In this document: positions 6,738 through 15,572 of the stretch, one piece after another | Numbering within the stretch: position 1 is the first letter of the stretch | How the letters are laid out: every line of letters begins with the position of its first letter | Source: Actinomycetota bacterium | Lineage (GTDB): Bacteria; Actinomycetota; Acidimicrobiia; Acidimicrobiales; Ilumatobacteraceae | DNA: 33,586 bases | Assembly: GCA_016870935.1 (NCBI GenBank) | Contig: VGAB01000009.1 | Span: forward strand, 1-33,586 | Direction of reading: 5' to 3' | The notes under the pieces: generated by a model | The model's input: the letters and a program-made list of their open reading frames with translations, nothing else | What the model was told of the DNA's origin: nothing | Databases searched by the model: none | Translations under genes and position numbers: made by a program

Positions 6738-7775
6738 ATGGCCGGTGTCGAGAAAGTTGTGCTCGCTGCGCCGCGCGGGTTTTGCGCCGGTGTCGAAATG
6801 GCGATCAAAGCGTTGGCGTGGATGGTGCGAACCTTCGAGTCTCCGATCTACTGCTACCACGAAATCGTTCACAACAAGATCGTCGTAGATCGCTTCAAGA
6901 ACTTGGGTGTCGTCTTTGTCGATGACCTCGACGAGATTCCGGCTGGTCGACCAATAATGCTCTCGGCGCACGGTTCGGCACCGCAGGTCGTGGAGAATGC
7001 CCGGTCAAAGGGTAGTTATGTTGTCGACTCTGTTTGTCCGTTGGTGACAAAGGTTCATCATGAAGTCAAGACGCGCGCAGCGAAGGGATACCACATCGTC
7101 TACATCGGTCACGATGGTCATGAAGAGGCCGTCGGCACGATGGCGGTGGCGCCCGAGTCGACAAGTCGGGTCGAAAGTCTCGACGAAGTCGCGCAACTCG
7201 AGCAGTTCGAGCAACCCGTGGCGGTTTTGGCCCAGACAACGCTCTCTCACCGCGACTGGAAAGATGTCGCCGATGCGGTGCGGGTCAAGTATCCCGATGT
7301 TTGGTCACCCGGCAAAAGTGATCTTTGCTTTGCCACCACCAATCGACAGAGCGCCCTGATGCAAATCGCCGAGCGATGCGACTCGATCGTCGTGATCGGC
7401 TCCGAAAACTCTTCGAATACCCGCGCACTCGAAAAGCTCGCCCGCGAATCGGGCTGTAGAAAGGTTTTTCGTGTGAACGAAGTTTCGGAACTTTCGCCCG
7501 GCATCTCTGGGGTGGTCGGCGTAACGGCTGGCGCATCGGCGCCGGAAGAACTCGTTACGGCGATAATCGAACGCCTGAACCCGAGAGCCGGTGTCGAGGA
7601 AGTGAACATCGCCAGCGAGGACGAATACTTTCCCCCGCCGCGCCACCTTCGCCAGTTGCAAACCGCGCTCGAGACGGTTGCGACGGTGACCCTTGGTGCC
7701 GCGATGGACAGCCGCAAAATCGTCGATGACCGTCAGGTTGCCGCCAGCACCGTTTTGGCGCAACTCGCTGGTTGA
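6738..7775 (+). CDS. ispH: 4-hydroxy-3-methylbut-2-enyl diphosphate reductase
   Basis: IspH is the iron-sulfur enzyme for the last step of the MEP isoprenoid pathway, making IPP and DMAPP. The 345-residue protein keeps the three cluster cysteines C16 (PRGFCAGV), C100 (DSVCPLVTK) and C197 (SDLCFATTNRQ), histidines H41 and H78 that hold the diphosphate, and the catalytic glutamate in the GHEEAVGT segment. The frame opens earlier, at 6627, but that part is antisense to der. ATG 6738 (MAGVEKVVLAAPRGFC) matches the family N-terminus and has a TAATCT element just upstream. Confidence 0.97.
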   Translation: MAGVEKVVLAAPRGFCAGVEMAIKALAWMVRTFESPIYCYHEIVHNKIVVDRFKNLGVVFVDDLDEIPAGRPIMLSAHGSAPQVVENARSKGSYVVDSVCPLVTKVHHEVKTRAAKGYHIVYIGHDGHEEAVGTMAVAPESTSRVESLDEVAQLEQFEQPVAVLAQTTLSHRDWKDVADAVRVKYPDVWSPGKSDLCFATTNRQSALMQIAERCDSIVVIGSENSSNTRALEKLARESGCRKVFRVNEVSELSPGISGVVGVTAGASAPEELVTAIIERLNPRAGVEEVNIASEDEYFPPPRHLRQLQTALETVATVTLGAAMDSRKIVDDRQVAASTVLAQLAG

Positions 7776-7786
7776 TGACGTCGCGC

Positions 7787-8992
7787 CTAGTTTCTCGGCA
7801 CTTCGTGCCAGGGTTTGTCTCGGTCCACCCGCACATCGCCGGGTAAACCAAGAACTCGTTCGCCCAGAATATTTTTCATCACCTCGGTGGTTCCACCCTC
7901 GATGCTGTTGGCGCGGCTGCGCAAGAACGCCTTGGGTATTGAGTCGAAACTCATCGCCGTTTCCGGGCGCACCATCGCATAACTGCCGTACAACATTCCT
8001 TTGGCCCCGAGCAGGTCGACACAGAACTCATAGGTGTCTTTGTTCAATTCGGCGCTGGCAACTTTGCCGATCGAACCCTCCGGTCCGGGTGTGCCCATGC
8101 GACGGTTTTGCCCGGCGCGAATATTCGTCAGGCGCAACACCTCGGCTTTGATCCAAAGTTTGACCAACTCGTCTTTGACAGACGAATCTTTTTCGTCCTC
8201 AGGAAGCGACTCCCACAGTTTCATCGCCTCGCGAATCGGGCCACTCGCCTTGCGCGGTATCGCCCCGCCGATTGCGACGCGTTCGTTCATCAATGTTGTC
8301 AAACTCACCCGCCAACCGTCGCCAGGCTGACCCAGCGTCTCGCTGAGCGGAATTCTCACATCGGTGAAGTAGACCTCGTTGAACTCTGCCTCCCCCGTCA
8401 TCTGCCGAAGAGGTCGCACCTCGACCCCCGGCGCCCGCATGTCGACCACGACCGCCGTCAGCCCTGCATGCTTGACCGCCTGCGCGTCCGTGCGAACGAC
8501 GAGCAAACCGTATTTCGAGAGATGGGCAAGGGTCGTCCAGACCTTCTGTCCGTTTACAACCCACTCGTCGCCGTCACGCACGCCCTTCGAAGAAAGCCCC
8601 GCAAAATCAGAACCCGAACCCGGTTCTGAAAAGAGTTGACACCAAATTTCTTCTCCTGTGAACAGCGGCCGAAGGTACTTCGAGATCTGATCACCCGTGC
8701 CCCACTGTGCAATCGTCGGCGCGCACATGCCGTAACCAATCGGGTTGCGCGCATAGCTCGAAGGACCATCGGCGGCTGCGACCGCCTCGTTGACTACCTT
8801 TTGAAATTTCGGCGATGCCCCGAGGCCACCTCTTCCGACCGGAAAATGAACCCAGGCCAGACCAGCGTCGAATTGCGCGCCTAAAAAATCAACGGGCTTC
8901 GTCTTCGCGGGCGGAAAACGTCGCAACAAATCGGCGACCAATTCGCCGACCTCGCCCTCTGAGATCGCTCTTTCGGTTTCGACTATCGCCAT
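7787..8992 (-). CDS. Acyl-CoA dehydrogenase family protein
   Basis: The protein is an FAD-dependent acyl-CoA dehydrogenase of 401 residues. It has the substrate/FAD segment QLFSEPGSGSDFAGL around residue 140, the WTTLAHLSKYGLLVVRTD segment, and the C-terminal SIEGGTTEVMKNILGERVLGLP. The glutamate in SIEGGT aligns with the catalytic base of medium-chain enzymes (YEGT). The natural substrate cannot be read from sequence. ATG 8992 is preceded by GGAG (8998-9001) with 5-base spacing and by TAAACT at 9005-9010. It is divergent from an acyl-CoA synthetase 49 bases away, suggesting a shared acyl-CoA pathway, and convergent with ispH with only 11 bases between stops. Confidence 0.93.
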   Translation of the reverse strand: MAIVETERAISEGEVGELVADLLRRFPPAKTKPVDFLGAQFDAGLAWVHFPVGRGGLGASPKFQKVVNEAVAAADGPSSYARNPIGYGMCAPTIAQWGTGDQISKYLRPLFTGEEIWCQLFSEPGSGSDFAGLSSKGVRDGDEWVVNGQKVWTTLAHLSKYGLLVVRTDAQAVKHAGLTAVVVDMRAPGVEVRPLRQMTGEAEFNEVYFTDVRIPLSETLGQPGDGWRVSLTTLMNERVAIGGAIPRKASGPIREAMKLWESLPEDEKDSSVKDELVKLWIKAEVLRLTNIRAGQNRRMGTPGPEGSIGKVASAELNKDTYEFCVDLLGAKGMLYGSYAMVRPETAMSFDSIPKAFLRSRANSIEGGTTEVMKNILGERVLGLPGDVRVDRDKPWHEVPRN

Positions 8993-9029
8993 GGTTGCTC
9001 CATGAGTTTACGAGACGACAGCAATCTAG

Positions 9030-9035
9030 TAGTTT
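9030..9035 (+). promoter_or_regulatory. Predicted -10 element (TAGTTT) of leaderless acyl-CoA synthetase gene
   Basis: TAGTTT is followed by 6 bases and then the ATG at 9042, with no ribosome-binding site. Confidence 0.5.
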
Positions 9036-9041
9036 TCGCTC

Positions 9042-10595
9042 ATGTTTCCCGGGGCGATAGCCGCAACTGCGCCAGATCGCGCCGCGATAATCATGGCCAA
9101 CTCTGGTCAGACGATCTCGTTTGGCGAACTTGACGAAGGCGCGAATCGACTGAGCAATATTCTTCGAGACTCGGGGTTGCAGCCTGGCGACCACATCGCC
9201 CTTTGCCTCGAAAACCATCCGCGCTATTTCGAGATTCTCTGGGGTTGCCACTACGCGGGACTCATATATACGGCTTGCTCGTCTCGGCTCACGACCGACG
9301 AGTTGAGCTACATCATCAATGATTGCCAGGCCAAGGCATTCATAACAAGCAAATACAAAGTCGATCAGGCCCGCGAAGTTCTCTCGACGACACCAAATGT
9401 CGCACTCAGGTTGATGCTTGACGGCACGGTCGACGGCTACGACTCTTACGAGAAAACGGTTGCAGGTGCTTCCGCCGAACCTTTGGCAAAAAGGCTGGAC
9501 GGTGTCGACATGCTTTATTCGAGCGGCACCACGGGAAGACCAAAAGGCATCAAGCTGGGTCTGCCGATGACCGAACTCGGCTCGCCGACGAGCCTAAGCA
9601 TGCTGTGCTCGATGCTCTTCAACATCGACCAGAACACTGTCTACCTTTCACCCGCGCCCCTATATCACGCGGCCCCTCTTCGGTTCACGATGACGACCCA
9701 TCGTCTCGGTGGAACGACCATAATCATGGAGCACTTCGACCCGACCGAATATTTGCGCCTTGTCGAGCAGCACAAAGTCACTCACTCGCAACTCGTGCCG
9801 ACGATGTTCGTGAGAATGCTCAAACTCGACGACACGACTCGCGACAAATTCGACACTTCAAGCCTGAAATGTGCAATCCATGCCGCCGCACCGTGCCCGA
9901 TCGAGGTCAAGCGAAAAATGATCGACTGGTGGGGGCCGATTATTCACGAATACTACGCGGGCAGCGAGGGCAATGGTTTTGTCTATTGCAATTCTGAACA
10001 GTGGCTAAGCCACCCCGGCACGGTCGGCGTGGCGATCAACGCGACGGTGCACATCTGCGACGACAACGGCGTCGAACTGCCCGTCAACGAAGCGGGCACG
10101 GTGTTCTTCGAAAGCAAAGTCGACTTCGAATATCACAACGACCCCGAAAAGACCAAGAGCTCACGCGACCCGCTCGGTCGTGGATGGACGACCTTGGGCG
10201 ACGTCGGTTATCTGGACAAGGACAATTTTCTCTATTTAACTGACCGGAAGGCGTTCATGATCATCTCGGGTGGGGTGAACATCTACCCCCAAGAGGCCGA
10301 GAATATCCTGATCAACCATCCGAAAGTCGTGGATGTCGCCGTTTTCGGCGTGCCCAACGAGGAATTCGGCGAAGAGGTGAAGGCAGTGGTGCAGCCGGCG
10401 ACGATGCCATCCTCGCCCGACGAGGCAAAGAGGCTCGAACAAGAACTGAAAGAGTTTTGTCGGCAATCTCTCGCCGATTTGAAGTGTCCGCGATCGATCG
10501 ATTTTCGACCGGAGCTTCCCCGACATCCGACGGGAAAGCTCTACAAGAGGCTGCTCAAAGACGAATATTGGAAAAACGCGGGTCGCGCGATCTAG
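9042..10595 (+). CDS. AMP-dependent acyl-CoA synthetase (FadD-like)
   Basis: This 517-residue ANL-superfamily enzyme activates a carboxylic acid with ATP and transfers it to CoA. The core motifs are in order: the P-loop-like YSSGTTGRPKG, the A5 motif YYAGSEGNG, the A7/A8 region GWTTLGDVGYLDKDNFLYLTD then RKAFMIISGGVNIYPQEAEN, and the A10 lysine in PRHPTGKLYKRLLKDEYWKN. The acid substrate is not evident. The divergent acyl-CoA dehydrogenase suggests joint action on an acyl-CoA. A phosphodiesterase gene follows 34 bases downstream in the same direction. Confidence 0.93.
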   Translation: MFPGAIAATAPDRAAIIMANSGQTISFGELDEGANRLSNILRDSGLQPGDHIALCLENHPRYFEILWGCHYAGLIYTACSSRLTTDELSYIINDCQAKAFITSKYKVDQAREVLSTTPNVALRLMLDGTVDGYDSYEKTVAGASAEPLAKRLDGVDMLYSSGTTGRPKGIKLGLPMTELGSPTSLSMLCSMLFNIDQNTVYLSPAPLYHAAPLRFTMTTHRLGGTTIIMEHFDPTEYLRLVEQHKVTHSQLVPTMFVRMLKLDDTTRDKFDTSSLKCAIHAAAPCPIEVKRKMIDWWGPIIHEYYAGSEGNGFVYCNSEQWLSHPGTVGVAINATVHICDDNGVELPVNEAGTVFFESKVDFEYHNDPEKTKSSRDPLGRGWTTLGDVGYLDKDNFLYLTDRKAFMIISGGVNIYPQEAENILINHPKVVDVAVFGVPNEEFGEEVKAVVQPATMPSSPDEAKRLEQELKEFCRQSLADLKCPRSIDFRPELPRHPTGKLYKRLLKDEYWKNAGRAI

Positions 10596-10629
10596 AAATA
10601 GACGCCCGCTTGATGACCACGAACTGAAC

Positions 10630-11388
10630 ATGCATCCGTTTCTTCGCCATGCGACCCCGATCGCGTTCGCCCACCGCGGTGGTGCGAGCGAGGCCCCCGA
10701 GAACACCATGCCCGCTTTCCAAAGGGCCGTCGACCTCGGCTACATATACCTGGAGACCGATGTGCACGCCACGGCGGACGGCGTGCTCCTGGCGTTTCAC
10801 GACGACGATTTATCTCGCACCTGTGGCAAAGACGGATTCATCAGCGAACTCGACTACGCCGAGGTCAAATCGGCGCGCGTCAACGGTCTCGAACCGATTC
10901 CGTTGTTGGAGGACTTGCTAGTCGCATTTCCCGCCGCCCACATCAATATCGACTGCAAGTCTGATCAGGCGCTGCAGCCTCTCATCAACCGACTGGCGAA
11001 AGGCGACATCTTCGATCGAGTCTGCATCGGGTCGTTCAGTGACAAACGCCTCAACGAGCTGCGAAGTCACTTTGGTGGTCGCCTGTGCACCTCGATGGGC
11101 CCTCGCGATGTGGCCAAACTTCGACTTGGAAGCTGGCTCAACCGCGAGCGAAAATTCACGAACATCCATGCCGCGCAGGTTCCGACGAGTCAAGGTGGCT
11201 TGACAATAGTCAATCAATCGTTCGTCAGGGCGGCCCACGACGCGGAAATTCAGGTTCATGTATGGACAATCGACGACGAAGCCGAGATGACCCGACTACT
11301 CGACCTCGGGGTAGATGGCATAATGACCGACAGGCCCGAAACTTTAAAAAAAGTATTGATCGAGCGCAACGCCTGGCGGGGCGCTTGA
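10630..11388 (+). CDS. Glycerophosphodiester phosphodiesterase family protein
   Basis: GDPD enzymes hydrolyse glycerophosphodiesters to glycerol-3-phosphate and an alcohol. The 252-residue protein shows the family's N-terminal active site FAHRGGASEAPENT, the metal-binding ETDVHATADG, and the second histidine in AFHDDDLSRTCGK. A TIM-barrel ending (VWTIDDEAEMTRLLDLGVDGIMTDRPE) completes the domain. No signal peptide is seen, so it should act in the cytoplasm. It lies 34 bases after the acyl-CoA synthetase gene with no clear promoter or Shine-Dalgarno of its own, so the two probably share a transcript, consistent with lipid or head-group turnover. Confidence 0.93.
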   Translation: MHPFLRHATPIAFAHRGGASEAPENTMPAFQRAVDLGYIYLETDVHATADGVLLAFHDDDLSRTCGKDGFISELDYAEVKSARVNGLEPIPLLEDLLVAFPAAHINIDCKSDQALQPLINRLAKGDIFDRVCIGSFSDKRLNELRSHFGGRLCTSMGPRDVAKLRLGSWLNRERKFTNIHAAQVPTSQGGLTIVNQSFVRAAHDAEIQVHVWTIDDEAEMTRLLDLGVDGIMTDRPETLKKVLIERNAWRGA

Positions 11389-11390
11389 GA

Positions 11391-11396
11391 TACTCT
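11391..11396 (+). promoter_or_regulatory. Predicted -10 element (TACTCT) of leaderless flavin monooxygenase gene
   Basis: TACTCT is followed by 6 bases and the ATG at 11403. It starts 3 bases after the stop of the GDPD gene, so a new transcription unit seems to begin despite the tight spacing. Confidence 0.5.
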
Positions 11397-11402
11397 TAGC
11401 CC

Positions 11403-12590
11403 ATGAGAGTAGACGCAAATTTCTTCTGCACTGTACCGATGGACGACGCGGGCAAAGTCGCACCGACCGCCCGTCGCTATGGCAACGACAGCGTGATCGA
11501 GTGTTACAAAAACCTGGTCGCTTGGGCGAAAGTCGCCGACGAAGTCGGCATCGACACGATGTGGTTGACCGAGCACCACTTTCAATACGAAGGTTACGAA
11601 GTTCTGCCCAACCTGATTCAATTCGGCCAACACCTCACGAGCGTCACCAAAAACCTTCGTCTCGGTCAGATGTTCAACGTGGTGCCGCAGTGGCATCCGT
11701 TGCGTCTCGCCGAAGACTTTGCGATCGCCGACATCGTCACCGGCGGCCGAATGGAGTTCGGTGTCGGGCGAGGCACCGTGCCCCGCGAAGCTTGGAGCCT
11801 CGGCACGGTAGTTGCGTCGGGTGACAACGCGATGAGCGCCGAGCACGACCGCATCAATCGTGAAGTTTTTGAAGAGAGCCTCGAGATAATCAAACTCGCC
11901 TGGTACAACGAGCGTTTCTCATATCGCGGCAAACACTTCGTGTTCCCACCCGACGAGATCCCCGATCGCGGAAGTTATGTCGATGATCTCACCCTGATCC
12001 CAAAACCTTTGCGCACGATCGATGTTTATCAACCGGTGACCTCCCCTGAAACGATCGAGTACGTCCCTCGCGTCGGACACAAAGCCGTCTACTGGTTGCA
12101 AAACGCGGAAAGCCAGAAGCAAAAGTGGGACCGCTACGCCCAGATTCGCGAAGAGGTCGGCAGCCCTGTCGCCCCCGGCGAAGACCGCACTTTGGTGATG
12201 AATATTCACGTCGCCAAGACGCGCGAAAAAGCGATGGTCAAGGGCAAACCGGGTCACGACGAGTTCGCGAATTTCCTTTCGCCCTACGGCAGATTTTCGT
12301 CGTATCGCAATCCAGACGGCAGCAAAGTGGCGTTCAACCACTGCCCCACGGTCGAAGAGTCGAACGATCAGAAGATTCAAATCGTTGGTTCGATCGACGA
12401 TGCGGTTGACACGCTGGGTTTCTGGCGCGACCTGCTCGACCTGAAGAACATCTGCTTCTTTTTCGATTATCCCGGCGTAACCCGAGATGAAATGATCGAG
12501 CAGATGCACCTGGTGACCGAAGAGGTGTTCCCGAAGTTGGGCGAAAAGATCGAGCGTCGCCCGCTCCCGAATCTCACCCCCCTCGTCTAG
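11403..12590 (+). CDS. LLM-class (luciferase-like) flavin-dependent oxidoreductase
   Basis: Luciferase-like monooxygenases use reduced FMN or F420 to oxidise organic substrates; members include the uracil ring-opening enzyme RutA and alkanesulfonate monooxygenase. The 395-residue protein has the barrel start EVGIDTMWLTEHHF (about residue 53), the LRLGQMFNVVPQWHPLRLAEDFAIADIVTGGRMEFGVGRG region divided between two strands, and a C-terminal DTLGFWRDL. The cofactor and substrate are not decided by these motifs. It is followed 29 bases later by a cytosine-deaminase-like gene and then an ABC importer, which suggests a role in breaking down an imported nitrogen compound. That role is an inference. 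Confidence 0.9.
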   Translation: MRVDANFFCTVPMDDAGKVAPTARRYGNDSVIECYKNLVAWAKVADEVGIDTMWLTEHHFQYEGYEVLPNLIQFGQHLTSVTKNLRLGQMFNVVPQWHPLRLAEDFAIADIVTGGRMEFGVGRGTVPREAWSLGTVVASGDNAMSAEHDRINREVFEESLEIIKLAWYNERFSYRGKHFVFPPDEIPDRGSYVDDLTLIPKPLRTIDVYQPVTSPETIEYVPRVGHKAVYWLQNAESQKQKWDRYAQIREEVGSPVAPGEDRTLVMNIHVAKTREKAMVKGKPGHDEFANFLSPYGRFSSYRNPDGSKVAFNHCPTVEESNDQKIQIVGSIDDAVDTLGFWRDLLDLKNICFFFDYPGVTRDEMIEQMHLVTEEVFPKLGEKIERRPLPNLTPLV

Positions 12591-12619
12591 TTGCAATCGT
12601 TGGGCTTTGCCCGAACATC

Positions 12620-13822
12620 ATGTTGCTGAAGAATTGCCGCCTGGTCGACGCGGCGAAGCGCGATGTTCGCGTCGAAAAGTCGATAATCACCGAAGTCGGT
12701 GAAAATATTCGACAAGCCCCTGCCGAAACTGTCTTCGATGCGGAGGGAATGATCCTCACCTCCTCGCTTGCCGAACCGCACGCGCACCTCGACAAGGCGT
12801 TTTTGGCCGAGCGAATTGAAAACCCGAGCGGTGATCTGATGGGCGCGATCATGGCCATGGAGTCGAGCCGTGGGTTGATAACCGTCGACGACACGATCGC
12901 CAGGGCGGAACGAGCAATTCGACTGATGGTCGGCAATGGCGTCACGGCAATCCGCACCCACGCGGACGTCACCGAGTGGAACGATCTCGACTCGGTTGAG
13001 GCTTTGTTGGAAGTCAAGCGCCGAACGAGCGAAATCGTCGACTTGCAGATTTGCGCCCTTTTAGGTTGGCCGTTGAGTGGTTCTGACGGCAGGCATAATC
13101 GCGAACTTGGAAGACGCGCGATCAAGGCGGGGGCCGACATTCTGGGTGGATGTCCGCACCTCGACGAGGATCCTTCAGGGGCGAATATCGCGCTTCTTGA
13201 ACTTGCCGACGAGATGAACTGCGGGCTTGACTTGCACACCGACGAGCACACCGATGCCAATCGCGTATCTCTAGAAGACCTCGCCGAACGGGTGACACAG
13301 ACGGGTTTCAAAAACGCGGTGACGGCTAGTCACTGCGTGAGCCTGGCAATGCAGAGTCACGATACCCAGAGGCGCATCGCCGAGAAGGTCGCCACAGCCG
13401 GTATCTCCGTGATCGCCCTGCCCCACACGAACTTGTTCCTGCAAGGACGCGAAACGACGACTCCACAGCCCCGCGGTTTGACCGCCGTCGCGACGCTTCG
13501 AAAAACGGGGGTGCGGGTGGCGATCGGCGCCGACAATCTGCAAGATCCGTTCAACCCGATCGGTCGCGGAGATCCGCTCGAAAGTGCCGGGCTGGCGATC
13601 TTGACCGCGCACCTTTTGCCCCAAGACGCGTTCGACGCGGTTTCGTCGGTGGCTCGCCAAGTCATGGGTCTCGACACCACGACTATTTCCGTCGGCCAAA
13701 CGGCGAATCTGATGTTGACGAGGGCCGCGGGCCTGCGTGAGGCGATCGCCACGACAGCCGAACGACCACTGGTGATGCGCAACGGCGTGGTGGTCAGTTC
13801 GCGTTTGGCTGCAGTTAATTGA
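12620..13822 (+). CDS. Amidohydrolase of the cytosine deaminase (CodA-like) family
   Basis: The 400-residue TIM-barrel metal hydrolase resembles CodA. The metal ligands and catalytic residues are in order: HxH in EPHAHLDKAF (H54, H56), HTDE in LDLHTDEHTD, the histidine in TASHC, and the aspartate in IGADNLQDPFNPIG. The loop LPHTNLFLQGRETTTPQPRG corresponds to the LQGR substrate loop of cytosine deaminases. A small β-domain encloses the barrel (MLLKNCRLVD at the start, PLVMRNGVVVSS at the end). The true substrate may be another amino-heterocycle. It is 29 bases from the flavin monooxygenase gene, likely in one operon. I see no promoter of the usual pattern at its start, so the exact start is less certain. 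Confidence 0.88.
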   Translation: MLLKNCRLVDAAKRDVRVEKSIITEVGENIRQAPAETVFDAEGMILTSSLAEPHAHLDKAFLAERIENPSGDLMGAIMAMESSRGLITVDDTIARAERAIRLMVGNGVTAIRTHADVTEWNDLDSVEALLEVKRRTSEIVDLQICALLGWPLSGSDGRHNRELGRRAIKAGADILGGCPHLDEDPSGANIALLELADEMNCGLDLHTDEHTDANRVSLEDLAERVTQTGFKNAVTASHCVSLAMQSHDTQRRIAEKVATAGISVIALPHTNLFLQGRETTTPQPRGLTAVATLRKTGVRVAIGADNLQDPFNPIGRGDPLESAGLAILTAHLLPQDAFDAVSSVARQVMGLDTTTISVGQTANLMLTRAAGLREAIATTAERPLVMRNGVVVSSRLAAVN

Positions 13823-13827
13823 TCAAC

Positions 13828-13833
13828 TAATCT
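13828..13833 (+). promoter_or_regulatory. Predicted -10 element (TAATCT) of leaderless ABC transporter operon
   Basis: TAATCT is followed by 6 bases and the GTG at 13840. It begins 6 bases after the amidohydrolase stop, so the importer appears to have its own promoter. Confidence 0.55.
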
Positions 13834-13839
13834 CTCAAC

Positions 13840-14574
13840 GTGGCTGGGGCGCTCGGGTTCAAGAATGTCGGCATGACGTTTCCCGACGGCACAAAGGCGC
13901 TCGGAGGTGTCAGTTTCGACATCAATCCCGGTGAGTTTGTGACCGTAGTCGGCCCGTCTGGATGCGGGAAATCGACCCTTTTGCGGATCGCCTCGAACCT
14001 TGAGACCGAAACCGAGGGCAAGTGCGAGATCGACCGCAACAGCATCGGCTACGTATTTCAAGATGCGACCCTTCTGCCCTGGCGCACGGTTCGAAAAAAT
14101 ATCGAGATAATCGCCGAACTTCACGGCATAGATAAGGCCGAACGCGAAAAACTCGCCCAAGATGCGATCAACCTGGTCGGACTGACCGGTTTCGAAGAGA
14201 AATATCCGCGGCAATTGTCGGGCGGCATGAGAATGCGCGCTTCGTTGGCCCGTTCGCTGGTGATGAAGCCGCGGGTCTTTCTGTTCGACGAACCTTTTGG
14301 CGCCCTGGACGAGATTACCCGCGAGCGACTGAACGACGAACTCTTGCGACTGTTCCAGATCGAGGGATTCGCCGGGTTGTTCATCACACACTCGATCTCC
14401 GAGGCCGTCTACATGTCGACGAAGGTTCTCGTGATGTCGGCCAGACCGGGTCAAATCATCGGAAGTTTCGATATACCGTTTTCCTATCCCCGAAGCCACT
14501 CTCTGCGCTATGAGGCCAAGTTCGGCGAGATCTGTGGTGAAGTATCGTTGGCACTCAGGGGGGCACTTAATTGA
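13840..14574 (+). CDS. ABC transporter ATP-binding protein (nitrate/taurine/NMT1-type importer)
   Basis: This is the ATPase of an importer in the SsuB/TauB/ThiZ group, 244 residues long. It has Walker A GPSGCGKST (about 36-44), the Q loop FQDATLLPW, the signature LSGGMRMR, Walker B VFLFDEPFGALD and the H loop FITHS. The ending (MSARPGQIIGSFDIPF) is typical of this subfamily. The GTG start is supported by the TAATCT element. Its stop overlaps the permease start by 4 bases (TTGA), indicating translational coupling. Substrate specificity comes from the binding protein encoded two genes on. Confidence 0.95.
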   Translation: MAGALGFKNVGMTFPDGTKALGGVSFDINPGEFVTVVGPSGCGKSTLLRIASNLETETEGKCEIDRNSIGYVFQDATLLPWRTVRKNIEIIAELHGIDKAEREKLAQDAINLVGLTGFEEKYPRQLSGGMRMRASLARSLVMKPRVFLFDEPFGALDEITRERLNDELLRLFQIEGFAGLFITHSISEAVYMSTKVLVMSARPGQIIGSFDIPFSYPRSHSLRYEAKFGEICGEVSLALRGALN

Positions 14575-15470
14575 ACGCGTCCAACAGCATCAAGGTGGTC
14601 AACACCGTCGATCAGTCGGTGCCGCCGAGTCTGCGCGTCGACGACGCACCCCGTGAGAACAGCGAGCGCAACCTGGTCAGCGACTTCGCCGGACCCATTG
14701 TCGTATTTGCTTTGTTCATCGGAGTTTGGTATCTGCTCTCGACCCAATTGCTTCCGCCACAGAAGCGATTTTTGTTGCCGACACCTCATCGAGTCGTCGA
14801 AGAAGGTTTTTTGACGTGGTCGGCCGGCGAACAACGCGGCTTGAAGCCGATACTGCGGTCACTCTGGGACTCGGTGAAAATCGCCATCATGGGTCTGGCG
14901 ATCACGATCGTCATCGGCACGGCGCTGGCCACGGCGATGGCCACCAGGCGCTGGATGGAGCGGGCTACGTGGCCATATTTGGTCGCGCTTCAATCGGCAC
15001 CGATTCTGGCCATGACGCCGTTGATTCGAGCTTTGATCGACGGCATCACGCTGCAGCGCATTTTGGTGGTCGTCTTGATCGCGTTTTTTCCGATAGTCAA
15101 CAACACTTTGTTCGGCTTGCTCTCGGTCGACAAGAGTCAGCACGAACTCTTCACCCTGCACGGAGCGAGCAAACTCACCAGGCTCAGAAAACTGCAGTTT
15201 CCCGCCGCGATGCCGAATATCTTCGTGGGGCTGCGCATTTCGGCGGGTCTGTCGGTGATCGGTGCCGTTGTCGGTGACTTCTACTTTCGACAGGGCGGCG
15301 TGGTCGGCATCGGCGCGCAGATTGATATTTATCGCGGTCGCCTTTGGGGAGCCGAGTTGGTCACAGCGATCATCATGGCAAGCGTTTTCGGTTTGGTCGT
15401 ATTCATTTTGTTTGGGTTGCTTTCAAAAGTGGCCATAGGCAAATGGCATACGACCACAAGAGGTCGGTGA
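14571..15470 (+). CDS. ABC transporter permease (nitrate/taurine/NMT1-type importer)
   Basis: This 299-residue membrane protein is the channel subunit of the importer, in the SsuC/TauC/ThiX group. After a polar N-terminus of about 40 residues come roughly six hydrophobic helices. The cytoplasmic coupling loop for the ATPase is visible as LHGASKLTRLRKLQFPAAMP followed by NIFVGLRISAGLSVIGAV. The TTG start overlaps the ATPase stop codon. A homodimer of this subunit is expected, since there is only one permease gene. The solute-binding protein gene follows after 102 bases. Confidence 0.94.
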   Translation: MNASNSIKVVNTVDQSVPPSLRVDDAPRENSERNLVSDFAGPIVVFALFIGVWYLLSTQLLPPQKRFLLPTPHRVVEEGFLTWSAGEQRGLKPILRSLWDSVKIAIMGLAITIVIGTALATAMATRRWMERATWPYLVALQSAPILAMTPLIRALIDGITLQRILVVVLIAFFPIVNNTLFGLLSVDKSQHELFTLHGASKLTRLRKLQFPAAMPNIFVGLRISAGLSVIGAVVGDFYFRQGGVVGIGAQIDIYRGRLWGAELVTAIIMASVFGLVVFILFGLLSKVAIGKWHTTTRGR

Positions 15471-15525
15471 CGGTCTCTTGACGAAAAATAAACAGAAATA
15501 CGAAGAAACGCAATTGAAAGTAATG

Positions 15526-15546
15526 GATAATTGCTCCGCAATTATC
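15526..15546 (+). promoter_or_regulatory. Hairpin in leader of the solute-binding protein gene
   Basis: GATAATTG (15526-15533), loop CTCCG, CAATTATC (15539-15546) forms a perfect 8-base stem in an AT-rich 102-base gap between permease and binding-protein genes. It lies 16 bases before the Shine-Dalgarno AGGAGA at 15563-15568. Such intercistronic hairpins often shield the downstream mRNA so that the binding protein is made in excess; that role is inferred. Confidence 0.6.
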
Positions 15547-15572
15547 AGACCCCAGACAAAATAGGAGAAACA

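Noticed and set aside
8998-9044. CATGAG...CTCATG inverted pair flanking the acyl-CoA dehydrogenase/synthetase promoter
   Set aside because: The arms are only 6 bases, 32 bases apart, and one includes the ATG of the synthetase, so chance is a sufficient explanation.
15471-15572. TPP riboswitch before the NMT1-like binding protein
   Set aside because: The TGGATAATTGC stretch recalls part of the TPP element, but the CTGAGA helix and the other conserved segments are missing, and the sequence is better explained by a simple 8-base hairpin.
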